Shown here: positions 19,712 to 29,972 of the stretch, piece by piece | How the letters are laid out: the number at the start of each line of letters is the position of its first letter | Position numbering within the stretch: position 1 is the stretch's first letter | Assembly: GCA_047967505.1 (NCBI GenBank) | Contig: CM106540.1 | Length of the DNA: 64,000 nt | DNA from: Dipteris shenzhenensis | Lineage: Eukaryota > Polypodiophyta > Polypodiopsida > Gleicheniales | Strand: one strand, 5' to 3' | Notes under the pieces: generated by a model | Database searches by the model: none | What the model was told of the DNA's origin: nothing | The model's input: the letters and a program-made list of their open reading frames with translations, nothing else | Program-made: the position numbers and the translations under genes

Positions 19712-19943
19712 CTGCACCTTCAGCCCTAAAAATCCATAGAGCATGGACAATAAGATATATTGTAGCATTGGCTACAGGGGAATGGAACCCGCCATCCGCC
19801 ATCCTTTGGACGCTTCCAATTTGCTGATCACCTGCTGCTGGAGGATCCAATAGCGGATCGTTATATGCTCCTGCCAATGTATTTAATTTCCAGTTCCATA
19901 CGCATAACAGAAGAATGACAACGATCACCTGCGTTGGAACCAT
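19712..19943 (-). CDS. Candidate first exon with signal-peptide-like N-terminus
   Basis: The minus-strand frame opens at 19,943 with MVPTQVIVVILLLCVWNW, a basic-poor but strongly hydrophobic stretch followed by a possible cleavage region LNTLAGA. It continues through DPLLDPPAAGDQQIGS and NATIYLIVHALWIFRAEGA. Near 19,712 the sequence reads GCAG/GTAAGAGT, a good plant 5' splice site. This suggests exon 1 of a secreted or membrane protein, but I recognise no family, see no downstream exon and cannot exclude chance. It lies about 100 bp beyond the 3' end of the U2-like sequence on the same strand. Confidence 0.25.
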
Positions 19944-20041
19944 AGATGCAAAACTTCAGCGTCGACCCTCACGAGTCACGATGCCCTTGTCCTTCCGTTG
20001 GGATTGAATTGGGCTCCTCCCCCGCCGGGGGGAAGAGGGAG

Positions 20042-20237
20042 GAGGGGTGCGCCAGGCCTCTGAAGCAGTGCAAGACAGAGGCGACGCTCGCGGTCCCGGG
20101 CAGCAAGCTGCCGGATGGGGCCGCCCCCTGAAAGAAATAAGGTTAATATCATGTGACCCGATGGGTCACGTATCAGATATAAAACTGATAAGAACAGATA
20201 CTACACTTGATCTTAGCCCAAAGGCCGAGAAAGGTAT
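20042..20237 (-). ncRNA. U2: U2 snRNA-like gene (or pseudogene)
   Basis: The minus strand starts ATACCTTTCTCGGCC at 20,237 and carries the U2 5' domain: AAGATCAAGTGTAGTATCTG, including the branch-point recognition sequence GTAGTA at nt 34-39, and TTCTTATCAG. Stem IIa is GTGACCC-ATCG-GGTCAC, perfectly paired although its bases differ from the common plant sequence (compensatory change). Stem III (CCGGCAGC/GCTGCC) and stem IV (GCCTCTG...CAGAGGC) with a TTGCACT loop core also fold, and the end GGCGCACCCC fits a length of about 196 nt. The Sm-site region is degenerate (TTAACCTTATTTCTTTC), and position 20 reads GGGC where TGGC is usual. It is unmistakably U2-derived; whether it is expressed is uncertain. 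Confidence 0.85.
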
Positions 20238-20300
20238 GATTTCCGTGTTGCTGCAGGTTGCCTTAAGAAGGCCTCCCCTCACCCTCTTTTGCAGTCTTGC

Positions 20301-20309
20301 CTATGGGAT
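20301..20309 (-). promoter_or_regulatory. Weak USE-like element upstream of U2
   Basis: ATCCCATAG lies 64-72 nt upstream of the U2 5' end, where the plant snRNA upstream sequence element (RTCCCACATCG) is expected, but only the ATCCCA core matches. No convincing TATA box is present near -30 (only cttaag near 20,262). Confidence 0.3.
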
Positions 20310-20460
20310 TGGATCTCTCATCGCCAAGTGTCCTTTGCTTATTCGATAGCTCCTTCCTTTAATTATTGCTTAGCTTAGACGCCTTCCCTACATGTTTAGC
20401 CCCTCCAATTATCATTGTCTATTTATGTTCACCACAGGAATGGCGAAGAGACGCCTTTCC

Positions 20461-20949
20461 CTATGATGGCCGGGAGTGAGATTCGATGAGCAAGACCGAG
20501 GCCTCCTTAGCCTGGCGTAGCGATGCGGAGCAGGGCGGTTCTGAAAATTCGAGAAGACACGTGGAGGTTATACATTTCATCCCTCTAGCCCCCAGGGCTA
20601 ATCCATTGGAACTACCACTCTTTTTATGTGCTTTTTGCATGCACTGTTCAATATCATCCCACAGTTCACGATGTTCACCATCTATCACTAAAGCTTGAAG
20701 TCGCTACTTAGATCTACCAGCAGCATGGTATCCCTTGCTACCATGGTGGACAAAGTCCTTAAATGTAAAGCGGAGATATCTATGGTCCTCATGTGGGGGT
20801 CCACTCAAGGGCAACTTTGATGTGTCGTGCTCCCTACGTCCCGCAGCATTGTATCCCTTGTTTTCTCTTGCTTCGGCCACCATGGTGGGCAAAGTCTGTG
20901 ATCGTCCTCTATTGGACTTTGATGGGCCCTCTTTGTCTTGCCTGTGCAA
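20461..20949 (-). other. Unassigned minus-strand frames with internal repeat
   Basis: Two minus-strand frames: from 20,949 (MHRQDKEGPSKSNRGRSQ) and from 20,688 (MIDGEHRELWDDIEQCMQKA). The first contains NKGYNAAGRREHDTSK and later SKGYHAAGRSK, an internal repeat about 37 residues apart. The composition is hydrophilic, as in a cytosolic protein, but no family is recognised. A plus-strand frame of similar length overlaps, so the strand is not certain. Confidence 0.2.
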
Positions 20950-22089
20950 TCAAACGAGCCGGTTTCCATTTCACCAGACCTCGAATAGGAAAGTCACCAT
21001 GGGTTCGAGTAGCCCAAATCTTCTCTTGAATGAACAAGTGCCCCTTTCTCTCAACCTCCTGCATGTTACATGCATCTCACGAGTGGGATGATGCGCTCTA
21101 CTTATCCTATCTCAATACCTAGCCAATCACGAGCCTCAAGGCATATCTGAGTATAGCTAAGGTGGACCATTCAAACCCTCCCCCAAGGTCTGTGGACGCT
21201 GTGATAGTTGAGATATCAGGGACCATATCAAATTGTGGAGGACCTTGAATAGGGAACATTCTGGATTGTGGACTTGCATGGAAACGTATTCTCACCACTG
21301 GTGAATGGATTCTGCATGAAATCTTTTATAGGTTTATGAGAGCTGAATAACCCAATCAGAGGATCCGGAGTAGGAAGTTATTGCCGAGATGGCATCTAGA
21401 TATAATACGGTGTTGCAGCTACTCGTATTTAGTTGATTGATATATTACACATGTGGGTCGTCACTTCTAAGAAATGGTTTAAACTGAAGATGTTTGATTC
21501 TAGGATTCATTTCAAAAATGTCCTTATCCTTGAGCTCATCAGAATGCTGCAGTGTGCGAGAAGTCATTTCAATCAGTTCAAAACTCAGCATATGATGTCT
21601 GTACTATGCATAATAAGACTGTTGGTAAGTCACACAGCATCAGCCAACATAGCTAGGCAACCTCAGGAGCACAAGAGGATATTGATTCAAAGACACTTTT
21701 AGACAAAACGGGCAAGTGCATAACTGTTTCCTTCAAGCGATCCCCTACTCTCCATTTGAACATCAAAAGCTCAAAGAACTAGAACAGGATGATGCAAAGT
21801 TGGATCTCAAATGAGCAAAGTGAGTAAGTCAATATGATGTCCTCCATCATCTCTGTTTATTGACTTTAAATTTTATCTGAATGACTTCGAGCCAGAAAAC
21901 CAAATATGGTTATGGAAAATAGATCTAGAGGGATATCACCATTACCCCTAGTGGAAGTAATAAATAAATTTGCAGAGGAAAATAAGCAGTTTGCAAAGTT
22001 ATAGGAATTGGGGGGTTACTTAACCCCAAGGATCCAGCTCACAGAGGAAGTTGTTTCTAAAGTATTTTAGTTGCCTTTGCACTTGGATG
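20950..22089. other. Non-coding, no gene recognised
   Basis: Only short frames without motifs on either strand. No RNA gene or transposon terminus seen. Confidence 0.4.
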
Positions 22090-22300
22090 CTATTACAAAC
22101 AAGGGAGTGCTCAATTGGAGATGAAGCTCACAAGACATGGGAAAGGAGAAAGATGGAAGACCACACAAGTAAATTCAACACACCACATCGTATTGTCTAT
22201 CAGCCTCATAAAGAAAGAGGCTAAGGTGATCCACACAATACAAGGGAATTTGTGTTGGCTTATCCAAGACATGGAAATCAATGACTTGATGCTTGAGATG
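22090..22300 (-). mobile_element. Internally deleted short LTR plus adjacent interior
   Basis: 22,090-22,182 (minus) is the 167-bp LTR of the 6.7-kb palindrome with about 77 bp missing after TGTTGAA. The sequence on its 5' side (22,183-22,250) is the inverted counterpart of 6,620-6,700, so the same interior-LTR junction occurs at both loci. No PBS follows the LTR here, fitting a 3' LTR. Confidence 0.7.
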
Positions 22301-23447
22301 AATGTTGCACCATACGATCTATCCAATGCAATGCCTTTCCATGTGGGATATAGAGCAAGAATGATATGTAATGCATCGACAAACACATTCAAGGACAATA
22401 AAATTGCAATCTACATGCAAGATTCTTCTACATATTATCTCGTTTAGGAGAGCAGGGTGGGAGGAGTCTTCATTCCCTCTAGCGCTAGTTGGAATGAACT
22501 CTTGTGCCCCTATGTCAACTTGCGTACTTGTCTCCTTATTTAAGATATTTTTTATGCAAGTTCCATTGAGTATGAGAGGCTTGAGAGAGTTAGTATGCAA
22601 GATGACTTGGTTGAGGATGTTCACATGATGCAACACATTCTTGTGCGTGGGTTAGAGTAGAAGGGTGTGTTGGTAGTCATGTGGGTGGCATTCCTTTCTT
22701 CTCTTTCTTAGAGGTTCCTTCATGTGTGGCACCACACATGGATGGCATACCTCGCTTCCCCTTTCATGGAGACTTGATTCATCCCTGCGTACATACGTGT
22801 GTGGATAGACTTCATATGGTTAGGATGGGCACCCCGTATGATGCCCATGTCTTGCACATGGTTGGATGGGAGTATAGGTGTAGAGAGATGAGGATGAGAA
22901 GAGAATTGCGAGTTGAGAGAGTGGTACATTTTCATGTTTGTTATTTTTTGCTCTTCTTAGGTAGGCTATTTCCCATTGTAGCATTGATTTTGTTAGGACA
23001 TTAGTTTGCTTCTCTTTCAATGTACAATCAAGTTGGCCTCTTTCGTGGCATCCAATGCCACATAGACACCCTGGTGCATTTTGGCTTAACCTTTTTGGTT
23101 TCATTTGTCGGAACTAGTTTGCAAGGAGGCCATAAAGAAGAGAGTTCAATCTGCACAAAGGCAACATTCTAGAAATACACAACAAGCAACCAAACTAGTT
23201 CATAGAGGTTGCCAAGAGAAGAACAAATGTGAAGAAAGCTACGAGGAGAAGAGATGACCAGTCTTTCCCATCAAGCACTTTTTGTCATGAAAGGCTCAAA
23301 CATGGATAGAGGATAAATAGCTGCAAAGAAATTTTGACCTTAAACATTTTGATTTGATGTTGATAAAGGAAAAAAGAGGACTACACGATAGACACTCTAA
23401 GTTGGATGGGGGGAAGGTAGCAACCCTCGATTAGGGAGTTCAAGTGT
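22301..23447. other. Non-coding, no gene recognised
   Basis: Short frames only. A small perfect palindrome (catgtgtgg/ccacacatg) lies near 22,731. The phrase cttagaggttccttcatg has no recognised partner. Confidence 0.4.
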
Positions 23448-23765
23448 ATGGGACAAAATAATATATTCCTTGTACCAATATTTGTGGAGCAGGAAGAGGT
23501 ACTAGTGGCCCATCTAAAAAAGAAATGGCATAGGAGGGGACCCACTAGAGTTTGGAGGGCTATATTTGATAAAATATTTACAAAGTCCATCCCTGAGATA
23601 CACTCTTGCCTCTTTTGGTTGATTATACATAAAGCGGTATGGACAACTAGCAAGGCTAGGAACATCAGGCCAAGAAAATATGCACTAGAGCTCAGGAAGT
23701 TCTCCCACATGTCTTTATGAATTGCCAACTTTCCTTGCACCTTTGGGACAAAGTCAAGACTCGTG
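23448..23765 (+). pseudogene. LINE zf-RVT domain fragment
   Basis: The plus strand reads TRVWRAIFDKIF near 23,547 and IHSCLFWLIIHKAVWTTSKA near 23,600, then after a frame change CTRAQEVLPHVFMNC near 23,690 and LHLWDKV. The pattern W..iF, P...LFWLIIHxAVWT, then C..(E)..xHxFxxC is the zf-RVT (reverse-transcriptase zinc-binding) domain found near the C-terminus of plant L1 LINEs. RT and endonuclease are absent and no poly(A) tail is visible, so this is an isolated scrap. Confidence 0.6.
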
Positions 23766-23830
23766 TTTCCTCTTTCCCTTTTAGTTATTCCTACATTCTT
23801 TTGGGGACAATCCTAACATCTTTTGAGGGG

Positions 23831-24100
23831 CAACCTCTTAATACTGCATGAGTGAGAATAGTCCATATCATACCATTCCTTCTGAAAAAGTATCAAAGTG
23901 GGAGTCAATTTTTCTACTCACATTCATGTCAGTACATTGCAAAAAGTACAACAATACTGATGGCTAGTCTCCCATAGAATGTCGAATCGTAATTATCAGT
24001 ACTTGGAGATTATCCACTGTAGAGTTTGTCTCAAAGTTGCTAACACCGTATCTTCATGCCTTAGATTTTACAATGTAAATCTGAGGGAGAGGTATGACGA
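23831..24100 (+). repeat. Dispersed low-copy repeat, copy 2 (partner 1404-1666)
   Basis: Direct partner of 1404-1666. The shared frame from 23,979 has MSNRNYQYLEIIHCRVCLKV and ends at 24,209 after diverging. Homology stops close to gagaggtatg in both copies. Confidence 0.7.
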
Positions 24101-24739
24101 CTCACCTGGCACCATCACAACAAAAATGAAGGTTAGAACAATACATTTTTGTTGTGGAAGCCAGGCTTCAATGCTGGCACACAGTTGTTATCAATGTCAC
24201 TCTATCTAGATTAGCATCAAATCTTGGCATTCTTATAAAACACATGTCGGCAAAAAATGTCAGAATTCTAGTAAGTTGTGGTAAACAGAAAGGCCGAATA
24301 TAACAAGTGAAGTATTCTAAAAAAGTGACAGTTAAAGACATTAATCATGAAATGGAACTCTCCAGTTTCCATTTCACAATAATCCATGCTCATAAACCTG
24401 CAAGATAAAATCTTAACAGGGTCTCCAATTCTTTCATTGCCAGGGTCATTCCATTCATGAGTAGAAAGGATTATCCCACTAAGGGGTGTTATAATGAATT
24501 CAAAACCAATAGAAATATGTCTTGACTAACCCCTGTATGATAAATATCACACTTTAGGCTTAACACCTCCTTGACTTTGGGACTTGCCCCAAAAAACTTC
24601 ATATAATGAGCCCATCAGGTTAGTTAACAGTAATTGAATGTAAGTAATGCCAATGGTCCTCCTCTTATCCCAATGAAAGTAATGTATAATGAAGCTATGT
24701 GTATTTCCACATTTATGGGAGCTCTTTGGTTAAAATATA
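24101..24739. other. Non-coding, no gene recognised
   Basis: AT-rich sequence without coding or RNA signature. Confidence 0.4.
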
Positions 24740-24975
24740 AATAAACATTATGCCAAGGCTAACGAGATATACATATATTTACACACATATAAATGCCAAG
24801 ATTAGAGACAAATATATATATACCTGTATAATGCCAAGGCATTTTTGTATATATATGTCACGGCTAATGAGAACTCATATAATTAGTAGTTTCTAGCAAA
24901 GAAACTCATGTTAATATGAAATGAAGAATCAATAAAGAGACTCAAAAATGCCTAAGTCTTCATCTTGACGAGTCC
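24740..24975 (-). repeat. Inverted repeat partner of 63,767-63,960
   Basis: gaatcaataaagagactc and flanking sequence (about 200 bp, including TATA-rich runs) are the reverse complement of 63,767-63,960. One edge abuts the 3' end of the LINE relic at about 24,976. Confidence 0.75.
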
Positions 24976-27060
24976 ATTTGAAGCCTCCTCCCAATCCAAG
25001 TGGTGTAGGAAAAGAAGGGGACCTCATCCACCGGCTCAGCTAGATTGCCCTTGGAGGGCCAGAACCACTCTCCCAGATCCCACTGGACCTCCCTCAGGGG
25101 TCTACCCTCCCATAGCTAAAGGCACCATCTAGAGGTGTCCTACTTTGAGATACTAGGAGGGTCAATGTGCCACTCCTTCCCCAAATGTCCTACCATTCTG
25201 ATCATCTGCCAGTGTATCTCATCGAGACTCCCATACATCTCAAGGTCCCTCTCAGTGAGTGGTTGAAGTAGGCCTCCAGGTCCTACAGGGTAGAAGTCAG
25301 GGTGCGTGCTGCCATGCTGCATCAACATCCTCAAGGAAACACCAGTACAAGAAAACTGCCCCAACCATTTGTTGTGTCTCCAAACGTGAAGTCCTTCCCA
25401 CCAGAACTCAGGAATGGCTAAGTCAATCTTGCCCATCCGCTACCTTGCCACTCGCGGATGCGCTAGGGCATCAAGCCTCACCTCTATCTCCATAGGTAGT
25501 CTGCTCCAATGACCAAAGGACCCTACTCGACCACTGTCCCATTATGCCCAACCAATGTGAATCCGTTGTCCGAGCATATGTCCCTCTTGATCTCTGGTCT
25601 AGTGCTGAAACTCCTCTGACCCATCTGTTTGAGAAACCGAATCTCCTTATAGTGCCCTCCAAGAAAGACCACTCCACCCTGTCGTAGGCCTTCTCAAAGT
25701 CTAAGAGAAGGATGGCAAGACTCCTCCCTAGACCCAATCCACTGCCTCCTAGAATGTGAAGATGTTGTTCAGGATGCTGCGCTCCTAGACAAACCTAGCC
25801 TGTGTGTCATGGATGATGTTGGTAAGCTAGGGCCATAACCGTAAACTCAAGACCTTGGCGAGGATCTTGTTTGCAGTATCAACTAGAGTGATCGGCCTCC
25901 ACTGTCGAATGTCTGACCTATCTCCCCCTTTCGGGATCAAACAAATCCACCCCCTACTCAAGGACTGAGGAAGAAGGCCTGTCTCAAAAATCTCCTAGCA
26001 AGTTAGATGGAAGGGGTGGATATAATCTCCTAGAATTTCTGGAAGAAGAACGGAGTCAAGCCATCCTCACCCAGGCACTTCTAGGTTGGGAGAGCCTTGA
26101 GGGCTTCCCAGAGCTCCTCATCTATGAAAGGCTCCTCAAGTCTGTTGCATAAGTCCTGCGAGACTAATGTCGAACGTGATCCCAAACTAGCTCTCAGGCT
26201 AGAAGACTAGCTGGGGTCATCCTCTCTGTCTGAAAGAGCTGGCTGTGAAAATCGATGGTCATGTCTAGAATCTATTGCTGGTTAGTGTGCATGATGCCCT
26301 GCGAGTCCAAGAGACGATGTAACTGTGTGCTTGATCGGGGCCCAGTGGTATGAAAGAACTACCCTATCCCCCTATTACACCCATTGGGCCCAAGAGGAGT
26401 GATAGAACTCAGGCCGCCGCAACTCCATGTCCTAAAGCTCAAGATGAGCGCTCTCAAATCTATCACGAAGCCACTGAGAAATTGGGTCCTGCTCCCTGAG
26501 CCTCTTGATGGAGGCTAGGTCTCTCCTCAAAGACCCACGCAGCCTAGCCCACAGTGTCATCTCTGACTACTCCCAAATCCTACTGAATCTCCTCATCCTA
26601 CAGGAGGTCCTCTAGAATACGGACCCCCTTCTAGGGGAGACCTCGGTGGGGCTGATCCAAGTGAAGTACCACTGGAGAGTGGTCTGACATCATGGTACCT
26701 ACCAAAATCCCGATAGATTTGCCTCTGTGTAGTGCCCAGTCCCCAACATAGAAACGGTCTAATCTCTCTAGCAATCCATCATGTCTCCTCTGTACAAAGG
26801 AGAAGAGAGGGCTGGCAGGTGTCACTGATCATGAAAATGAATTGCTCCCAGGTGCTACGCTATGATGTTGGCATCTCAGAGAATGAGGCTCCGCCCTGCT
26901 TGTCTTCCCCAAACTCTAGGTTGTTGAAGTCACGTCCACCAATAATCCAAGAGTCTACATCCAGAAGACACCTCTGGAGCCAAGTCTGTGAGATTGAGAT
27001 GCATACCCCTTTGCTCTATCCTACCGTGGGGGACCACTCCCCCTAGACCTCTCCTTGGGA
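24976..27060 (-). pseudogene. L1-type LINE ORF2 relic: endonuclease + reverse transcriptase
   Basis: Read 5' to 3' on the minus strand. The endonuclease has WIIGG..DFNNLE near 26,950 (one extra residue inside GGDFN), DRFYVGDWALHRG near 26,760 and SDHSPVVLHL near 26,675. The reverse transcriptase has WICLIPKGGDRSDIRQWRPI near 25,930, ANKILAKVLSLRLWP, then LAILLLDFEKAYDRVEW near 25,710 and IRRFGFSNRWVRGVS. Motif order and wording are those of plant L1 LINEs (apurinic-type endonuclease nicks DNA; RT copies RNA at the nick). The conserved FADD motif is not readable and frames are broken many times. No zf-RVT or poly(A) was recognised at the 24,976 end. It is related to the 43-kb LINE. Confidence 0.85.
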
Positions 27061-27754
27061 GAAGGTGATGGTGTCATCTTATGTCTGTGGCTGAAAACAT
27101 GTGCTCATGAATCATAAGGATGTCCGATACCCGCCCTACCACTGCCCTCTACAACTCCTATCAGAGTATCAAGTACAATGGTAGAGGATATGAGTCCGGA
27201 ATCTCCAGATAATTCTAAGGTCCTAACCTCTAGAAGTCCTGCGGTAAGGGATGCCCAAGCTGAAGGTTGGGAACTGTTGACTAGGAAGACGAGCCTCATC
27301 CCTCAGGATCCCTCCCTACACAAACCTGTTGCTACGATGAGGAAGCATAAGGGGGCATCATCGTTCCCTTGCCAACTAGTAGGGGTGTCAAAGTGGAAGA
27401 ACTTGTTGCTAAAGTGGAGAGAGGGGCAACAGGAGAGGGGAATTTAGGGAGATGGGGGATAGAGGGAGGGGGGCGAGTGGTGAGAGTGACCATAGAAAGG
27501 AGGGCTAAGGGGGGGGGAGGGGGCGAGGGGAACCCTAGATGAGAGGGGGAAGTGAAGAGGAAGAGGGGGAAGGGTCTAGGGGGGGAAGGGGGAGGGGGAG
27601 GAGGAGGGATAAGGATGACCTCAGGCCCCCCTACTGATCAGGCTCGTTGGGGCCTTGGATGAGCTCCTCTACAGCCCCCGTCGGGCTAGCATCTGCAACT
27701 TCTACCATCGTCACATCTAAAGCTCCTTGGGCTCGCTGTTGCTGCAAGGCTGGA
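27061..27754 (-). mobile_element. LINE upstream part with G/A-rich strand asymmetry
   Basis: Upstream of the endonuclease the sequence is GC-rich. 27,450-27,620 is strongly purine-rich on plus (gggggaagggggagggggag and similar). It probably belongs to the LINE (ORF1/ORF2 junction or 5' region), but no ORF1 motif is readable. It ends at the truncated integrase near 27,755. Confidence 0.4.
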
Positions 27755-28405
27755 TACGGAGGCAGGGCAAGCATTATTTATTGGTGGTGGCCACAAATTA
27801 TGCGACTCGGTGGGCGGAGGCCAAGGCCACAGTGAATAGTAAGGCAATCACAGTTGCAAAATTTCTCTTTGATCAAATTTGTTCACGCTTTGGTTGTCCT
27901 TTGGAAATTCTCACTTATGGAGGAACCTCTTTTAGAAATGAACTAATTGAAGATCTGGTACATAAGCTAAAGATAAATCATAGCATGTCCATGCCATACT
28001 ATCCCCAATGTAATGGCTTGGCTGAGAAAACAAATGTATTGTTGTGCAGTTCAATGGGAAAGCTTGTAGACACCAAGAAAAGGCATTGGGATAGGCAGTT
28101 GGTAGAAGTTTTATGGGCTTACATAGCTATTGGGTTTACACCATTCCAACTAGTATATGGGATAGAAGGCATTTTGCCCATTGAATTGGAGATAAGGATA
28201 TTGCAGAAGGAGATATGGTCATGAGATTTGATAGTAGTTTGGACAAGCGGCTAGACAAAAAGTTTATCGATCGATGGGAGGGACCCTATCAAGTCAAGAA
28301 GAAGTTCACCAATGGAACCTATCAGCTTGAGAATGTTGATGGCATGGTGATACCCAAATGAACCAATGAGTATCGCCTTAAATTCTTCTATGCTCATCCA
28401 CCTTG
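27755..28405 (+). pseudogene. Gypsy integrase fragment (Tat/Athila-like)
   Basis: The plus strand reads GKHYLLVVATNYATRWAEAK near 27,765 (first catalytic Asp of the usual VATDY replaced by Asn). ILTYGGTSFRNELIE near 27,910 has Tyr where the second Asp (TDxGTxF) belongs. NGLAEKTNVLL near 28,015 retains the Glu. After a frame change come KFIDRWEGPYQVKKKF near 28,262 and EYRLKFFYAHPP near 28,370, the C-terminal tail found in Tat/Athila-type gypsy integrases. Two of three catalytic acidic residues are lost. The N-terminal zinc finger is missing because the fragment starts at a breakpoint with the LINE. A PPT and LTR follow directly. Confidence 0.85.
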
Positions 28406-28439
28406 AGGGCCAATAGTCCCTCTTTGTTACTAGAGAGGA

Positions 28440-28458
28440 TCCGCTGGGGGTGGAAAGA
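28440..28458 (+). other. Polypurine tract of Tat-like gypsy
   Basis: gctgggggtggaaaga lies just before the LTR start TGTGACACC. The equivalent in the inverted relative is at 34,005-34,020. Confidence 0.75.
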
Positions 28459-28955
28459 TGTGACACCAAAAATTGACATGTCTTATTGGGAATTGGTATT
28501 GCTTTTCTCTATGTTTGATAAGAGTGCAAGCATCAAGTGGTAGCCTAGTGGCTCTCACTTAGTTCTACTTTCTAAGATATTGTATGGGATTGAGAGGATG
28601 AGTGGAATGGATCATTGTAAATACCATGTGTATGAATGATAAATGCCTTGGTATGGGGTGAGAGTTATTTGTGTATGGGATATTATGGGGTTTTTAGAAA
28701 ATAGGATGAGTGAGTCATATAAAGAGGTGGGTCTCATGTCCATGTGTTCCAATAATATAAGAGAAATCACATGCCAAGCGTGTGGAAGGCATGTGGAGGA
28801 GTGTGGAGTCGAGAGGAATCCTTCTAGAATTTCTATGCGGAATAAGGAGGATGTGCACATATGGAAAAGAGAGGGCTCCTATGGGCTCCATGTGGGGAGA
28901 CTCTTGACTTTCTCAATATTTTAAGAGTCTTGTGCATCTTTTGATAGGACTATGA
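28459..28955 (+). mobile_element. Tat-like gypsy 3' LTR, truncated
   Basis: Starts TGTGACACCAAAAATTG and matches the reverse complement of 33,525-34,004 across about 495 bp. It breaks off near 28,955, while the relative at 34 kb continues. It is preceded by integrase and PPT in correct order. Confidence 0.85.
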
Positions 28956-29604
28956 TATTGATGAAGAGAAGGAAAACAAACACTTACCCCTCCTACATGA
29001 CCCTTCTCTTCCTCATGACCATGGAAACCATTACTAAGGAAAGTATCATTTTCACCATACCATAAGGGCATAGGCTTTTGTCAAGTTACAAGCCTTATGC
29101 TCATTAAGGGGAAGCCCTTACTCTCATCAAGCCACAATCCCTCCTTCTTAATACACCTTCATAGCTCTTATTGTGGAGGTTCTCTCTTTTTTGTCTTGAG
29201 ACAAAAAGCTCAAGAATCTATTTTTAAGAGACAAATTTCCTCTCTTGAATGATTATGTGATTTAAAAGCTTCATTGTTGTGAGTTTTCTAGGATTTTGAG
29301 GGACTTTAGCACTTCTTTAAGGTCTATGTTCACAAGAGGGAATCTTTTTTTTAAAAGTTGTGTGTGTGTGTGTGTCTTTCGATTAAAAAGTCCCATCAAT
29401 AATTGAGCCATACAATTAATTCCATCAATTGGATAAAAAGAAAAAAAAGAAAAACATATAAGGAAAAAATGTTTGAAATTGAAAAATGCAACAACTACAG
29501 TTTGCAAAAATTTCAATCAAATTTAAGAATTTTTATTAATATTGAGTTTGATAAACATCATATTGAAAAAAGATGTCAAATCCTAATGCAGTCCAAGTTC
29601 CAAG
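28956..29604. repeat. Mosaic non-coding with copy of 53.4-kb repeat
   Basis: 28,970-29,080 resembles 53,390-53,490 and, inverted, 8200-8310. A short GT run is at about 29,361-29,376. The remainder is AT-rich with no gene. Confidence 0.5.
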
Positions 29605-29957
29605 TGTTACATTTCCTCAAACATAGAGGCCCTTTTCTCTACTAATCCTCCTAGCCACATATTTTGCTCCAGAGCTCCTCGTGAGTCGTGAGATTCTCTG
29701 CCCAAAATCTCCTTTTCTTTTAGCTACCTCTAGAATCCTCCCTCCTAGCCCACTACATGCCATGTGGACTTCTAGATGCCAAGTGTCCTTCAAGGGTACC
29801 TTAGTCTTTACCTCTTCTTGGAATCCCTCTCTAATTCTAGGCCCCACTTATGCCTAGCCACACTTAATTACATTCATCGTTGCAGCATCAAGCCCTCTTG
29901 GTTTCCCGCTTCACCATAATCGTGCCACATGGCTCCAAGATTATGGTTGATATAACA
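29605..29957 (-). mobile_element. Complete 353-bp chromovirus 3' LTR
   Basis: On the minus strand it begins TGTTATATCAACCATAATC at 29,957 after a polypurine tract and ends ...GTAACA at 29,605. It follows integrase and chromodomain, so it is the 3' LTR. It is the reference for the split LTR pieces at 4.0-5.1 kb and 56.1-57.2 kb. Confidence 0.85.
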
Positions 29958-29972
29958 TTCCCTTCCCCTTGA
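29958..29972 (-). other. Polypurine tract of chromovirus
   Basis: AAGGGGAAGGGAA immediately upstream of the LTR on the minus strand. Confidence 0.8.

Noticed and set aside
23381-23740. Minus-strand hydrophobic frame of 119 codons that looks like a membrane protein
   Set aside because: It is the antisense of the zf-RVT LINE fragment, whose plus-strand reading has a recognisable domain pattern.
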